The position numbers and the translations under genes were made by a program. Positions 37,761-59,662 of a stretch of DNA of 64,000 nt are shown here, piece by piece. The notes beneath the pieces were generated by a model, which did no database searches, was not told where the DNA came from, and was given only the letters and a program-made list of their open reading frames with translations. This DNA comes from Pithys albifrons albifrons (lineage: Eukaryota; Chordata; Aves; Passeriformes; Thamnophilidae). How positions within the stretch are numbered: the stretch's first letter is position 1; every line of letters starts with the position of its first letter. The DNA lies in contig NC_092464.1 of assembly GCF_047495875.1 (NCBI RefSeq), positions 5,180,737 to 5,244,736 of the forward strand, given 5' to 3'.

Positions 37761-40004
37761 ATCATCCAGGTGATCTTAACTCACCGCAGCTAAATGGGCC
37801 GATTAGAGCCTGCAGAGCAGAGATCAGACGCTCATGGGCCATTGGCCTTCCTCTTCCGCGGGGCTTTACGGTTCCGCTGAGGTGCCAGGTGGGAGGCAAT
37901 GCAAGGACAGGTAGGAGCCGGTGCGGTGCAGATCAGAACAGCCCCAATCGCCTTCCCTCACCTTCCCCCTAGCAGAGCCAGGAGAGTCTCCTCCTCCTCC
38001 CTGCACAAACAGGATGCCCTTATCCTCCTCCAGCTCCCTCTTCACCAGCAAACACGTAGGTCTCATGGTATTATTTCCTAGGCAGGACTCTGGCAGCAGT
38101 TGCCAAGGTGTCTCAGCTGGGAGCAAAGGTTTTGTGCCATCTCCACAAGCAGTGTCACCTTGGTCTCCTGCCTTTTCCTGTATCTTGTGGCTCCTGGTTA
38201 GGTTAAGTCAATAAATCTGCTTTTGCATGGCCAGGGATGCTGAAGATGTTCACGGTGCCTCCTGGTCTTTTACATGGAGCTGTACAACCTCTGAGCATGG
38301 AGGTTGTTACCTTTCTGCATCCTGGGGAGGTGTGGGACTTGTGACATGAAAGAGGTGTACCATGGGCTCTGTGACCTCAGACTAGATCTCTCCTGCAGCC
38401 TTCTCCTCCAGAATCACCCATCTTGTTCTTGTTCATCCTCAGCTGAGGAGGAGACCAGCCCAGACGCTTGTCCCATGCTTGGAAGATGCTGATGCTCTGC
38501 TTTATGCTGGGATTCTGCTCTGTGCTGGGAACATCCCACTGGACCAAAAGCCTTCCCTCAGTTTTAATAGAGCTAAATACATGATGGCCCACTTGGAAAC
38601 AGAGCCCTGAAATGCCCTGTGCAGTGAAGGGAGCTCAAGGCACAGCCAAAGCCTTAGTGCTACCTGCCTTGGCTGCAGTTTTGCCACCCTTGGGAATGCA
38701 CATGCCACCACTGACCCTCCTCAAGGTTCCTCCATTGTCACAGGGAATGGGCTCTTTTGCAGCCTTGTGAAATTCACTCTGCAGTGACACCAACCCACAG
38801 GTTGGGCTTTCCATATATGAAAAGTCCACCTGCACAAGGAAGGACTCCAATGTGGACACACCACACCACACCCAAAATATCTCAGCTCCAGCTCTTTGTT
38901 TATTCACATATATTCTTCAGCGTCTGTTGGTCTCTCAGAGAAACAGATCATTCAGTCACAAGGGAAAAGACTTTTCTACAACTCATTAAAACTTCACTTT
39001 TCATGAGTTCTCTCTCCATATATACAACCTTGGAAATGGGCCCAATTATGGTTTATCCTGGATGATTATACATTTCTACTGTATTTCCACCCATTTTCTG
39101 GGTGTCAAAGGAATGCAAAAAGAGGTGAATATTGTCGCTAAGTCTTTGGTATCCTTCAGTCTGAAAAGTCCTGTGCAATGTAATGTTAATTTGCAGCATT
39201 AGATGATGTGCATCTGATTCAGCTGCCTTGATTTCCAAGGGCCTCTGTTTGAAACAGAAACCCTGCCATTTGTTATCCATCTTTATCTGAGCCTATTCAG
39301 GCTTATCTGAGGCAGCGCTGGGTAGAGTAACAGTGGAGCTTGTTATTACCTTATATCCGTGTGGAAGACGTGAGACGTGGGGGATGCGAAATTGCACGGT
39401 TGGGCTCCATCCTGGGCAGTTCCTGTGCAATGAGCTATTCAGAGCAGTCAACAACTTCTGCCTAAAAATGTCTTCTTGCCATGCCCTGGCATGAAAGAAT
39501 AGGTTTGTGTCTGGCTCTTTATTTAAACCTGCTCTTACAAAAACAGCTGAACAGAGTAAGAAACAGGCAGTGCTAGAAATCATATTCTTTTTTGGGTTAT
39601 AGAGCCTACCTATATACCCACCTTCTCTCTGGGAGTGTGTTAGAGCCTGAATTACTGTACTTAGTTGCTATGGAATAGCTGTCTGGATCTGAGCTAATCC
39701 CACCCATCCCAGTCTTTCAGATGCCTGGTTCCCTTCCCAGTGCTCAGACAAAACTCCCATTGGCAGCTCCAGGTGCAAAAGGCAGTCCTGGATGAATGAC
39801 TCTTTCCAAGACTGTTTGCAGTATTTTCAGGCATGTTTTATTCATTTAGCTTTGTGCAGGTGATGTGCTGCTCTCTCTGCTGTCATTTCATCATTCTGGC
39901 TGTCATTTCTGCCAAGAGGGGATTGCACACCCTTCCCATGTCCACGTGCTGTGGCCGTATGTGTGGACTTGGTTTCACTTTTGATGCCTGGCAAGTGGCA
40001 GGTG
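37761..40004. other. Intergenic, nothing recognised
   Basis: Mixed unique sequence, with nothing supported beyond short chance open frames. Confidence 0.5.
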
Positions 40005-40077
40005 CACATCTTGGGAATGAGACTCGATGATCCTTTCAGGTCTTTCCAACTCAGGATATTCTGTGATTCTATGACTG
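40005..40077 (+). mobile_element. CR1 3'-end fragment
   Basis: ATGAGACTCGATGATCCTTT, CAGGTCTTTCCAACTCAGG, then ATATTCTGTGATTCTATGAC: a sense CR1 end with an intact octamer pair and only about 70 nt of body. Confidence 0.85.
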
Positions 40078-43000
40078 TAAGATCTCCATGGGCCAGGGCT
40101 TTGCTGCAGGAGTCCCAGAGCTGGGCAGCACAGGGTTTAGCTCACAAACTGGTGAGGTACCAACAACACCCATCACACAGTACATGATACCACAGGGGCA
40201 AAGTTACACCTCCCTATTGCCCTGTGTCCCTCTGCCCACCATTCCCAGTCATCCACCCCATCTCCATATGTCCCATTGTTTCCCTGGATCCCTCTCCTAC
40301 AACAACGGAGAAGAACCACTGAAAGCCATCTTGGGAAGGACAGTGTTCCTCAAGGAGCCACCTAGGAGAGGCAGGTGAAGGCTGAGTAGCACCCCCAAAG
40401 TCATAGGAGGACCAAGAGGGACCTCACAGCCCATCCTGAATTGGAAGGACTGGTTGGAACAGTGATAAACACACCACGTGTGTGGTACTGAACCTAGAGG
40501 ATAACACAAGTATGGGTGACTGCTACCAGAAAGGCATGTGGTGCTGGTGTTCCACTGAGAGGAGATCCTGTGAGGGACTGGATGTGTTTCCCCGACCTTA
40601 AAGCCCGTATAAGGCAATTCATATCTTGGCTCAGCACCCCATTAGGGTTGGGTTGGTTGGTCCCCACTTATTTTGGCACCAGTCATGTGTCCTTCATCAG
40701 AGGTGTGTCAGCCAACATGCACAAAGGATGAGTGTTCCTTTGCAGCTCAAGAAACAAACCTTCCCCCTAAATAAATCCTTTCCATCTCACCAAGCCAGTG
40801 ATGGAAATGCAGAGTTGCCTGCAGAGTGCCCTGCATAGGTCCAGGTCATTTCATTTGCAACCCAAACGGAAACTTGTTCTTTTTTCAAGAAGTCCTGGGT
40901 TTCTCTTCCCAAGTTTAATGTCACTCTTGCAGGTCTGAACTGGAACAAAACTAAAACCGTCCCTTTGTTTTGGTAGTTAATATTGCTGCTTTCCACTGGG
41001 AAGTCAATCCTCAGGGGACCAGTTCTCTGCTGGACTGAGTGGAGCCAGAGCAGCACCTCTGCTCCATCACCATCAAAGAGAGGCCCTGAGAGCAAGAGCT
41101 TATTCAGCTGCACTCATTAAACTGTGCACCATAGAAAAGCTGCTTTTTATCTTGCACACAGACACATGGGCACATATTTACATGTGTCAATTCTTACTGT
41201 TATGTGCAGCAGCAGAAACCGTAACTCTTAGACTTGTTCTTTTGAGAAGGATAGGCCAGGTGGGCACTGGTACTTGGGTTTTATTTATGGTATTTGTCTC
41301 AGTTCTCACTGACAGATCTGTCAAGCAGAATCTTGGGGCATGGTGGGTGGGACTGGGCCCCCACACTCTGAAAGAGCTGGAGGGCAGCGTGGCCAGCTGG
41401 GCTCTCCACTCAGGGTTTCCCTCATAGAACATGAGGACAATAAGTCTGTCCTGACCAAGATTCACTGGATCTGCCCTAGACCAAACATCAGCATGAAAGA
41501 AACCACATAGGGGGAGTCCTCAGATTTAAGCACCTAAAACTAAGACATCTGAGTGAGGGAGGATGAATCCTAGTCTCTAACCCCCTCTCCTACCTGTTCT
41601 CCAGGCTCTGCATAGGAAGCAGTGGCCTTTTCTCAGTTTCAGCTGGAAAACTGCCTTCTTTTGAGCATTTCTGCTCATCTCCCAGCTGTCACATCCTTCC
41701 TGTAAGCTTTTGAAGTGCAGGTGTTCCCGAGGGCTCAGGAAGGTCTTCCACAGGTGAACAAACACACATCCTCTCCTCCCTGATGTCCGAGCTCTGGTTT
41801 TATTTACCTGCAGCCATGAGGTTAAATAATGCTCTGTTAAAATGCTGATGTGAGAGAGGATGGTAACTTTTTTCTTGGAAGTGGTGAGTAATTAGAAGTT
41901 AGTTAGAGAGAACCTGAACCACTTCCCTGGAAGCCAGAAAGAGGAAATAAAATGGCTTCAGCTTTGTTTTCCTTCTGCGTGCATCTCCTGCCCTCCCCGT
42001 GGCACGAAGCCCTCCCTTCGGATGCAGTGCTGGTCCTGAGCCAGGAATCTCTCCCTTTCACCAGGGGAGAAAGAACTGAAAGAAAGGAGAGATTTGTTCC
42101 TAATGAACTGGCAAGCTACTTGTTCACCTTTCCCTTGGGATGGCTCCATACTGTTACTGACTCAAAAACCTCACGGAGAGGAGCAGGAGGTGCAATGGAT
42201 ACCTCTCAAGTAGGCGTGCACCAAGCTGAAGCTTATTCTTTGACAAAAGGGCACCTGGCACCGTACCAGGGCACTGCTGCTGCAAGGGCCTTGTGTGCAG
42301 AAGGCTTTTAACAGCTTCTTGTGCCTCTGTTTTTTTCTCACGGGTCTTCAGAGAGAGGTGGGTTTGCACCTAGAGAGTTTGTTATCAGTCACAGGGACTG
42401 ATCTCAGAAAGAAGTTAGTGCAGCTCAGCCTGTGCTGCTGCTTCTGAGAGCTTTGAGTCTGTCAGGGCTGCCCTCACCCTGCAGAGATGCTGCCTGCCTG
42501 GGAGAGCCTGCGGCTTTCAAAGACATCCTTGGGGAAGAAGGACTTCCCGGGAAAACTGTCAGTCACAAGCTGCGTGGGTGCTCTGACCTTCTCTGTAGGC
42601 ACCAAGGCAAGGACTGCCAGGCCCCACCTTCAGCCAATTTGCTTTCCCTTTTCCAGAGCCAGTCACTGCTGAGTACTGGGCTCTGCATCCAGCATGATGA
42701 ATGTGGAAACTCAGACCACATGACTTGGGAGCACTGGCTGGCCTTAAGGCTCCCTGATTTAATTGTCAGTCCATTGTTCTTACATTGTAAGAAGTTTCCT
42801 GGGACAATGCAGCTCTACCATTCCCAGGAAAATTCGTCAGTTGTTAAAATTTTAGAGGCAGGACTCAGAAATAGCAGCAGTTTGGGGAAAAAATCTGCTC
42901 TTACAAAATCAGTTTTCCAAGACCATCTGCTTGAAGATCAGGCTGCTGGAATGTTCCCAGCAGTGAGATAAACAGAGGGGGACAAGGGAGATCATAAAGA

Positions 43001-44219
43001 GAGGTGTGGAGAGATGATCAAGATTTCCTGAATGGAGCGAGGTGTTGAGCTAGAATTTATGGCAGGTGGAAATACAGCTGCAGGGACTAGTCATAGTCAG
43101 AGGAGATAAATCCTAAGTTGCCTTCTCTTCTAAATCAGATATCCTCTGAGGAATTTGAGGAGTCAGATGAGATACAAATTGAGGGCTGTTGCAACTGGGA
43201 AGGTGGATATTTCCCAGTAACCAAAGTATTTCCTTGTGCTCTTTGCTTTTATGTAAGGATCAATGGAAGGATTGGAGGATTAAAGTCCACCTGAAAGGTA
43301 AAGCTCACAGCCCCAGTGGCTTTCTGGGAATGACTGTCAGCTACTAAGTCAGAGATGCCAGAAATGGACAGGAGGTGAAGGCACAAGTTATAAGAAGACA
43401 CACTAAGCTGAAGGTCTATTTTTTGGTAATGCCTGGTAGTTGGAGATGAGGTAAATTTCCAGAATTCAAGATACAGAGCAGCAGGCTCCAGGGAACACTG
43501 GTCAGCTTTTGTCAGGCAGGGCAAAATAGTTATTGCTCTTTCAGAACCTGAGAAATTACTTGGCTAGGTGAATCCAGGTTTCTGCATCCTTTGAATTTAC
43601 TGAATAGGGAATTCAAATCTCTCTTGGACTGTAGAGCACTTACAGTTTGAGAGCCCATCATTGACATAAAACCATCTCAGTGATTCTTTTCATCCCAGGC
43701 TCTTAAATCTTCACTCACATTATCCTTGAACCGACTTTATCATCTCAGTCCTCAGCATCCCAGCTCTCATTCCATGAGCAAAGAACAGAAACCACCAGTC
43801 ACCTGTGAGGTCAGGTAGCTGCTTGGATGAGATGTGGTGTGGTGATCCCTTGCAGCCATTCATGGAAAAAGGGAAAACCTGCCCATCTGAACCCAGTGAA
43901 GTTCCTCCTTAGCTCCAGAGGCTCTGACCCTGAGAAGGTGAGGACAATCTTAGTTTGTACCATCCAATACTGCATCTCAAGTTTTAATCCAGCACTACTT
44001 GAGAGAATTCTGAAAAAGCCCTTCAACCCGTTTTATGATCCACCCAGATGATTTGGTAGCATGGATAGGGGATCTTTTCTGACCAGTGGAGGTGGCTGAA
44101 GCATGAGGGCCAATCCATGGTATTGCCTCAATGCCAAACTGATGGGAGGGAGCAGCTTGCTGGAAGTGCAGCACTGGAGCAGAGGCTCATGGTCACAGAC
44201 CCCGAGGAGCTGAGCCCAG
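40078..44219. other. Intergenic, nothing recognised
   Basis: A 179-codon plus-strand open frame at 42432-42971 has no recognisable domain and no matching splice context, so it is treated as chance. Confidence 0.5.
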
Positions 44220-44345
44220 AGAGCACATCCTGGCCATTTAGCCATCTCATTTCAAAGACATTGAGTAAAGACGAGCCTGCCAGCCTCCCTAATAAGCTGT
44301 TCCAATATTTAATTGCCCACCGTCATCAGAAATAGCATCTTATTT
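44220..44345 (-). mobile_element. Possible old CR1 fragment
   Basis: CCAGCCTCCCTAATAAGCTG, TTCCAATATTTAATTGCCC, then ATCAGAAATAGCATCTTATT resembles the CR1 segment around GGGCAGCCTGTTCCA...AATTGCCC in inverted orientation. It is too diverged to be certain. Confidence 0.35.
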
Positions 44346-47300
44346 CATGGCCTGTTTTACGTAGTTTTAGCTGCCAGGCAACAGCTCTCTGCAAGAAGGG
44401 TGAAGTGCTTTCTGTGGTCAGCCAGGCATGTCTGTGCAGAGCTTTCTTCTTGGCACGTCAGCCACACTGAGCTCCTGAACCTGGACTCACTGGACTTAAA
44501 GGGGGAGGGTGAGCTGACTGGGCTTTTTCCTCTTCTGCCACCACCACAACACATTCTATTCCCTGCCTCATCACCACATTCCAAAACATCCAACATGGGT
44601 TGGATGAAGGTGTTGAGGCTCTGAATGTGTGACAGTATGAGACAGAAGACAAGTCCCATTGCTGAATCTCCCTACCTGTCATTTCCATGTGACGTAAAAG
44701 CTGCATTTTCTCCTCTTGCAATGGGAGAATAAAAGACAGCTTACCCAGGTTGAGTGCTGTGCTTCTGGACAGTCACTTGGGAGAGACAGTCACTGTTTTG
44801 AGCTGTAGCTGATGAGCCACACAAGGTAACCCCGACGCTGAATTTTATTTCTCTGGGCAAAACAAGAGTTAACCACTGTCTGCTCTGCAAACAAAAAATG
44901 GCACCTCCTTGTGCCCAGATGCCCAACTATAATGGAGACAATGAAAGCAATTCAACAGCCCTGGTTTACCTCATCTAATGCCAGTCCAAGTATTCCCAAT
45001 AATTAGGCCTTTCAGCCTGGAAAGGCTGGAGCCACAGCTGCTTCCTATTTTCCCAAAGCTGTACAGAGCATTAGTCATTTCACTGGGGTATTTTATTACC
45101 GTGACTACAACCCCGTAAGTGTGCCGCCAAAACCCAGACAAGCCAAACCAGCCTGAATTCAGGGTGTACTTTGGGAGATTGAAATGTTCTCCTGTCCTCC
45201 TTTCTGAGTCCTGGTTTCGCCTCCCCACCCAAACAGCCAGAGTCTGCCTGAAGAAATGTCCTGCTCGGTCTGGGTTCCCAACACGCACCAGGCTGACTGA
45301 AACAAAGCAGTGATTGCTGGCCCTTCCATCCCCACTATTAATCATTAACCAGCCTTGGGAGTGACCTTGACACTTAATTAGTCATCTAGTTCTTCCTGAA
45401 GGCAAAGCTTTTCCCCACACTGCGGTGGTGGGAGAGGGGATAGGGATTGTATTTGGCAAGCAGAAGCATTGCTGTGATTTTGGCAATGCATGGAGGGGAG
45501 TGGGTGTAACAGAGACACATCTGCCCTCATCCACCAGCTTTGTTGCCTAGATTGTGAAGGGAAAGCTTTGCTTTTAGCTCTGCAGGTTCCAGGTTGTGCT
45601 GACAGTAGCATCCAGTTTAGAGGCCAGCCACTGATGTTCTTATTCCAGGTCCTCTGACCTCACTCAACAGCAGCATTTGTTCATTGCAATTTAATTTATA
45701 GCATGTTAACCAAGTGGTGATGACCCAGCAGAGCAACTGCAAGCCAGAAGTTGCCTTTGCTACGCAGTGCCCACCTCTCAGCCCATCTTCATGGTGTGAA
45801 CTTTTCTCCTCTTTCCTTGGAGAGCATCCCTGGAAATGGTGGCAATGGGATAGCTGGTCCTGGAGGTGGAAATGGTGTAGCTGCGTGTCACTAATGTGGA
45901 GGCCACGAGGTGAGCTACAGCTGCCTCTCTCCTCCCTTCACAGGTAAAGCTCTAACTGTGTACAAGGAAGCAAATGTCCATCCCCATAACCAGTTTTTCC
46001 CTGGTGAATCCCTGCCCCAGAGGTGATTGACTCACACATCTTGCCAAATTGCATTTCACCTGATGCTGGGGAAAACTGGTTTGACTGAGGTTAAAACTGC
46101 CCCAGACAGTGAACTCTCCAAACCTCTTCAGGTCCCTCCTTTTTTTTTTTTCCCAATTCTTTTTGAATTATAAAAGTTTCTGCCCTTCCTGATTTCAGCA
46201 CAGATGGGAAGTTTTTACTCCATTAATACTGGATTTTATGTCTGGACAGGAGCTGAATTATGGGATCATCTGATTAAAAACGCACATTAAATCATTAATG
46301 AAAGGAGCTGCCCGATTATATAAGCCATATTCCTATTATTTCTAACTTGGCCACCAGCTGAAAGAAGCTGGAAAGTCCAAAGAAACAGCCAGCCTTGACT
46401 GTGATTCACACTCCCCCAGCTGAATTACTGAGGAGGAAGGGAGGGACAGCATTTCCCAGAAAAGTGAGGACCAACACCAATGGGCAAGTTTCAGCTGGAG
46501 AAAGGAGCTCCAGGAGCGGAGGAGATCCAAGGTCCCCGTTTGGAGTCAAATAGGTTTGATTGGGAATCTGTGGAGCACTGCTGGCTTTCAGAGGGTTTTG
46601 TCCAACACAACTGCCTGTGGTCAGAGGTATCTCAGCATCCTTTGGGTTAACTTTTCCAGCAGAGGCTGTGGTGCTGGGAGAAGCAGGGATCCAGCTGTGT
46701 CTCACAGCTGGCCAGCTGCCGGTTTTCCTTCATGGTTCACAGGCAGGCAAGACGTCTGCTGCCTTGCACAGTGTCAGAGTGGCTGAAAAGCTTTACTGCT
46801 CTGAATTCTCTCTCAAATGTAAACATCTTTACTGGCTTTGTTTTCAGGGTCTTCCTGTTTTGATGCTGGAAGGGAAAATCCTAAATAAATTAAAATGATA
46901 GCTGAGGGAAGGAGGCTTCACTTGGGTTTTTCTCTGATAGGGAGCTTTTGAACGCGATATTAAAAGAAAGGAGAGGTCTTTTGGTTAAGGATCTGAACTG
47001 AGATCATGTTTTTGGCTTCAGTTCCTGATAGCCCTGGACTCCACAGTAGGTGAGTCAGGATGTCATTCAGAGCAGTGTCCATCTCCTCTGTGGACACTGG
47101 AATATCTTTCTGGATCTGGCTTGTAATCTGTGTGAGTCTCAATTACCTTTCTGGGAATTGAGATTAAAAATGTCTTTTTTTGTCCTTGCTGTTTGTTTTC
47201 TTGCCTGGAAGGTATCTGGAGGACCTGAGAGGGAGATGAATGTTGCCGAATGTGCTCCTGCTAGGTATATGAGGCCACATGGACAGTCTGCCACAGTCCT

Positions 47301-49033
47301 TGAGATCTGTCTGTGTTGATGAAGGAATGAGCACATCTGACTCCTGCCACCAGTGCTGCCAGCCTGTGGCTGCGTGCTCTGTTATCAGGGAGGTGCTGGG
47401 GCTGTGCTCAAAACACCCCTGGAAATACCTGCATCTCCTTACTGCCTGTGCAGGGAACCAGCATCTGGCAGTTCTGGGCTGTGGAAGATCTGGATGAGCC
47501 AATGTTCCTCCATAGAACACCAATTTCTGTGCTCTTACTTAGTGTGCAAACTCTTTGGGATGACCAACACTTCATATGACTTTATGATGCCAAGTGCAGC
47601 ACACCCCTCCATGTTCTCATCACGTGAGCAGTAAACACACCTTATGGCAGGTTCTGTTCTTTCCCTCCTTCAGAAGAAGCTGCTTCCATGATTTGTGCAG
47701 CAACTTCCTTTATTTTCCATCTCGTCGTGGCTCTGTGGCTGTGCCGCGTTGGGCAGCCATGGATGGCCCTGTGCCTTCTCTTGGGCAGTTCCCTGCAGTG
47801 GAGCAGAGAAGAGCAGAAGAGGCCATGACTCACAGTCAGTGCAGCCTTTTCATCCCAAGACAGAGGAGAAAGCGCACTCAGTGGGGTGGTTGTTGTTTGT
47901 AACACAGTACAGTCGTTCAGTCTGTCACGAGCAAATGCAAATCGAGGGAGTGCACTGACAAACCAAATGAATGCAAGACGCAGGAGTCAGCGAGCCGTGC
48001 GTTCTCTCAAGGCTGGGCCTTGATTGGTGAGCAGGATTGACTCATAAGGAAGGCTGATATGGGTCTTGCCCTTACACAAGCACAGCCTGTCCTGTGGCTG
48101 CTGCAGCAGAGCTGAGCTGCTCAGGGGCACCTGCCATGCCCTGTGGGCCACTCAGCTCTGATAGGATATGAGTCTGTGTTTTCACATGCATTGGTTTGGG
48201 ATTTGATTTGCTTAAGGAAGTTGCTGTGTAAAAAAGCTGGGTTCAGAAATTGTTTTTTGAGCAAAACCTCAGCAGTAGGAACAGGAAGCATAGCTAAGGG
48301 TAGTCCTTATTTCTTTTCACAGCTGGTAGATACGATAGAGGATGGATAGGACAGACACCCTTGTGTGGGCAATCTGAAACCTATCTCTTCCCCTTGTAGG
48401 CAGCACAGCTTAGGAAGGTGCTGAGCTACCTGTAAAATAGACATCCTGGTCATGGTTTGGATCACTCTGTGTGCTCTCCTGACTCTGCTGGCTGTGTCTC
48501 CATTGACCTTTATGGAGCTGAGAGCCTGCTGCCCTGCCCTGTCTTAATTTAGACCTGAATCTCATCCTGAAGTAGAAGGGCTTCATTCCTTGGGCTCCCA
48601 GTGTTCCAGGGTCAGGGTGACCTCACCTGACTCCACTTACTGGTCCAGGAGGACGTGGGTCTCCTGGAGAGCCACTGTTGTCTCCTCCACCCCTCATGCC
48701 ATGGTGGGAGCAAAGCAGTGCTGAAGTCAGGTCCAGCACCCTGGAGAATCCTTTCCACCTATTCAAATAGTGGGAAAATAATCCCCCACCAAAACATCAT
48801 CCTATCCAGTCTTTGCTGGGCGGTGATCCCACACTTTGCTTGGCCCTCCATGAACATGGATAGCCTGGGAAAGGGGGTTCATCCCACTCAATTGTTGAGA
48901 GTAATCAGACAGAGAAAGACACATCAAGGTGTGAATTATTTGTATTAAACCTCCAGAGCAAGAGGAGCCCAGCTGACCACATTTACTGCTGTATCCAATT
49001 ATATAGTTATTTTGGTTTTCCTTTTTCTTCCAG
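44346..49033. other. Region upstream of VILL coding start
   Basis: No repeat or coding exon was recognised. Any non-coding first exon and promoter of VILL should lie here or further left, but no CpG island marks them. A short cluster at 47940-48060 contains an inverted CCAAT box (GATTGGTG) and an AP-1-like TGACTCAT. Confidence 0.5.
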
Positions 49034-49046
49034 CTCAGACTGCAGG

Positions 49047-49115
49047 ATGACAGACGGTGACACAAATCTCCCAACCATTGAGAGAAAGCTGGGACTGCAG
49101 ATATGGGGCATAGAG
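49047..49115 (+). CDS. VILL: VILL coding exon 1 (start codon)
   Basis: The exon begins at 49034 after CTTCTTCCAG-like acceptor sequence, has a 13-nt leader, and the ATG at 49047 opens MTDGDTNLPTIERKLGLQIW, ending GIE before donor GTATGA (23 codons, phase 0). The presence of an acceptor implies at least one upstream non-coding exon. LGLQIWGIE aligns with villin GLQIWRIE, and no in-frame ATG lies upstream in the exon. Confidence 0.88.
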
Positions 49116-52628
<3,513 letters not shown>

Positions 52629-52825
52629 ACCAAAAGGACCTCCCGTGGCTCTGCTGTGGATCTGCATTACTGGATTGGCAAGGACTCCTCTCAGGATGAG
52701 CAGGGTGCTGCAGCCCTGTACGTCACCCAGCTGGACAACGCGCTCGGGGGGAACCCTGTGCAGCACCGGGAGGTGCAGGGACACGAGTCCGAGACTTTCC
52801 AGAGCTACTTCCGCAATGGCATCAT
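52629..52825 (+). CDS. VILL: VILL coding exon 3: body of G1
   Basis: 197 nt, residues 49-113 plus two bases of codon 114 (Ile, completed by the next exon). [20 protein letters not shown] is the classic gelsolin-repeat core, followed by [18 protein letters not shown] at the end of G1. Donor GTGAGT at ATCAT|GTGAG gives the correct phase, whereas reading on as ATCATG would break the frame. Confidence 0.95.
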
Positions 52826-56839
<4,014 letters not shown>

Positions 56840-56925
56840 TAAGTCCAGGGATGTGCTCCAAACCCCTTCCTTCCTCACACTGAGCACTGTGAAGCCTGAC
56901 TGTGCTTGGTTACTGTGTCTTTCAG

Positions 56926-57004
56926 TGTGTATGAGAAGGACAATGACCTGGTGGTTCAGGAGATTGCCACGCGGCCCCTGACACAGGATCTGCTCCAGCA
57001 CGAG
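56926..57004 (+). CDS. VILL: VILL coding exon 7: G3 start
   Basis: 79 nt, completing His 254 and encoding to residue 280. VYEKDNDLVVQEIATRPLTQ is the start of repeat 3. It is preceded by a very short intron (56839-56925, 87 nt) with acceptor TCTTTCAG. The donor is GTGAGA. Confidence 0.95.
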
Positions 57005-58781
<1,777 letters not shown>

Positions 58782-58989
58782 TGATCTAGATGTGACCACT
58801 AATTACAATTAAGTGTAGGTTTGGGGAGCTGGCCTGTGCAATAACAGAAACAGAAGTTAAATGTCTAAGGGAGGCATGATGACGCAAACACGAAATTGTT
58901 AGTCATCAAATTGTGCTAGAACTAAAGCCTGGCACTAAAACAAGGAAGAAATTCGTTAAACAAACAAAAAGAAAAGCATAAAATACTTT

Positions 58990-59115
58990 GTTACATGGCA
59001 AATAGTGAACTTCTGGAATTTTTTGATTCAAGAGATGGTGGAGTCAGAGAGTATCAGCAGGTTTGAGATGGGATTAGACAAATTCATGATCAAAAGGTGC
59101 ATAGACAGATATCAA
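58990..59115 (+). mobile_element. Old CR1 fragment
   Basis: CTTCTGGAATTTTTTGATTC, AAGAGATGGTGGAGTCAGAG, GGGATTAGACAAATTCATGA and TGCATAGACAGATATCAAAG match a sense CR1 of an older subfamily (the GGATTAGACAAATTCATGG block). The edges are unclear. Confidence 0.6.
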
Positions 59116-59520
59116 AGGAGCTCTTTTATGCTCTCTGAGATCCATGGCCCAATATTGTGGCTGCTGGGGAGAAGGGGTCACACTGAGGACATGAGCCACC
59201 AAGCTCATGTTTGCTCACTGAACGGCAGCTCCTGGTGCCACTGTCCCAGGCAGCACAGGATGCTGCTCTGACCCCAAGAGGCATCTCTTGTGTCACCAAC
59301 CAAGAGTAATGTCTTGGATAAATCAGTGGGGAAGTTCCTTAGCTGGACTCTGGAAAAGCCAAACCGTTTATGTAGGGCTATAGGCCTCATCTGCAAGTCC
59401 ATTACAGGTAATAACACCTGTTTCACACCACCAATGGGGCTGGGCTCAGGTTCTGTGTGTGAATTTGAGGGTGATATGCGGCTCTTGCACTGGGTGAGAA
59501 CAGATCACAGACCATATGAT

Positions 59521-59662
59521 CACAGAATCACAGACTATTCTGAGCTGGAAGGGACCCACAGGGATCATCAAGTCCAACTCTTAAGTCAATGGCCCACACA
59601 GGGGATTGAACCCATGACCTTGGCATTATTACATCCAAGTTTTAACCAACTATCAGCAGCTG
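59521..59662 (-). mobile_element. tRNA-Ile-derived SINE with CR1-like tail (TguSINE1 type)
   Basis: Read on the minus strand, about 59662 to 59590 resembles a tRNA-Ile gene: a B-box-like GGGTTCAATCCC, an anticodon-loop region TAATAATGCC, and a degraded A-box region (GTTGGTTAAAACTTGG). It ends in the acceptor-stem complement GGGCCA. The remaining 70 nt is a CR1-type 3' end with ATCACAGAATC-like octamers at the + strand left end. This head-and-tail structure is that of TguSINE1, described from passerines. The A-box and CCA region are decayed, so it is not a functional tRNA gene. Confidence 0.85.

Noticed and set aside
42432..42971. 179-codon plus-strand open frame.
   Set aside because: No family resemblance, no exon boundaries or neighbouring frames that would join it.
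59590..59662. tRNA-Ile gene on the minus strand.
   Set aside because: The A box and 5' acceptor stem are decayed and the tRNA-like part is fused directly to a CR1 3' end, so it is the head of a SINE and not a tRNA gene.
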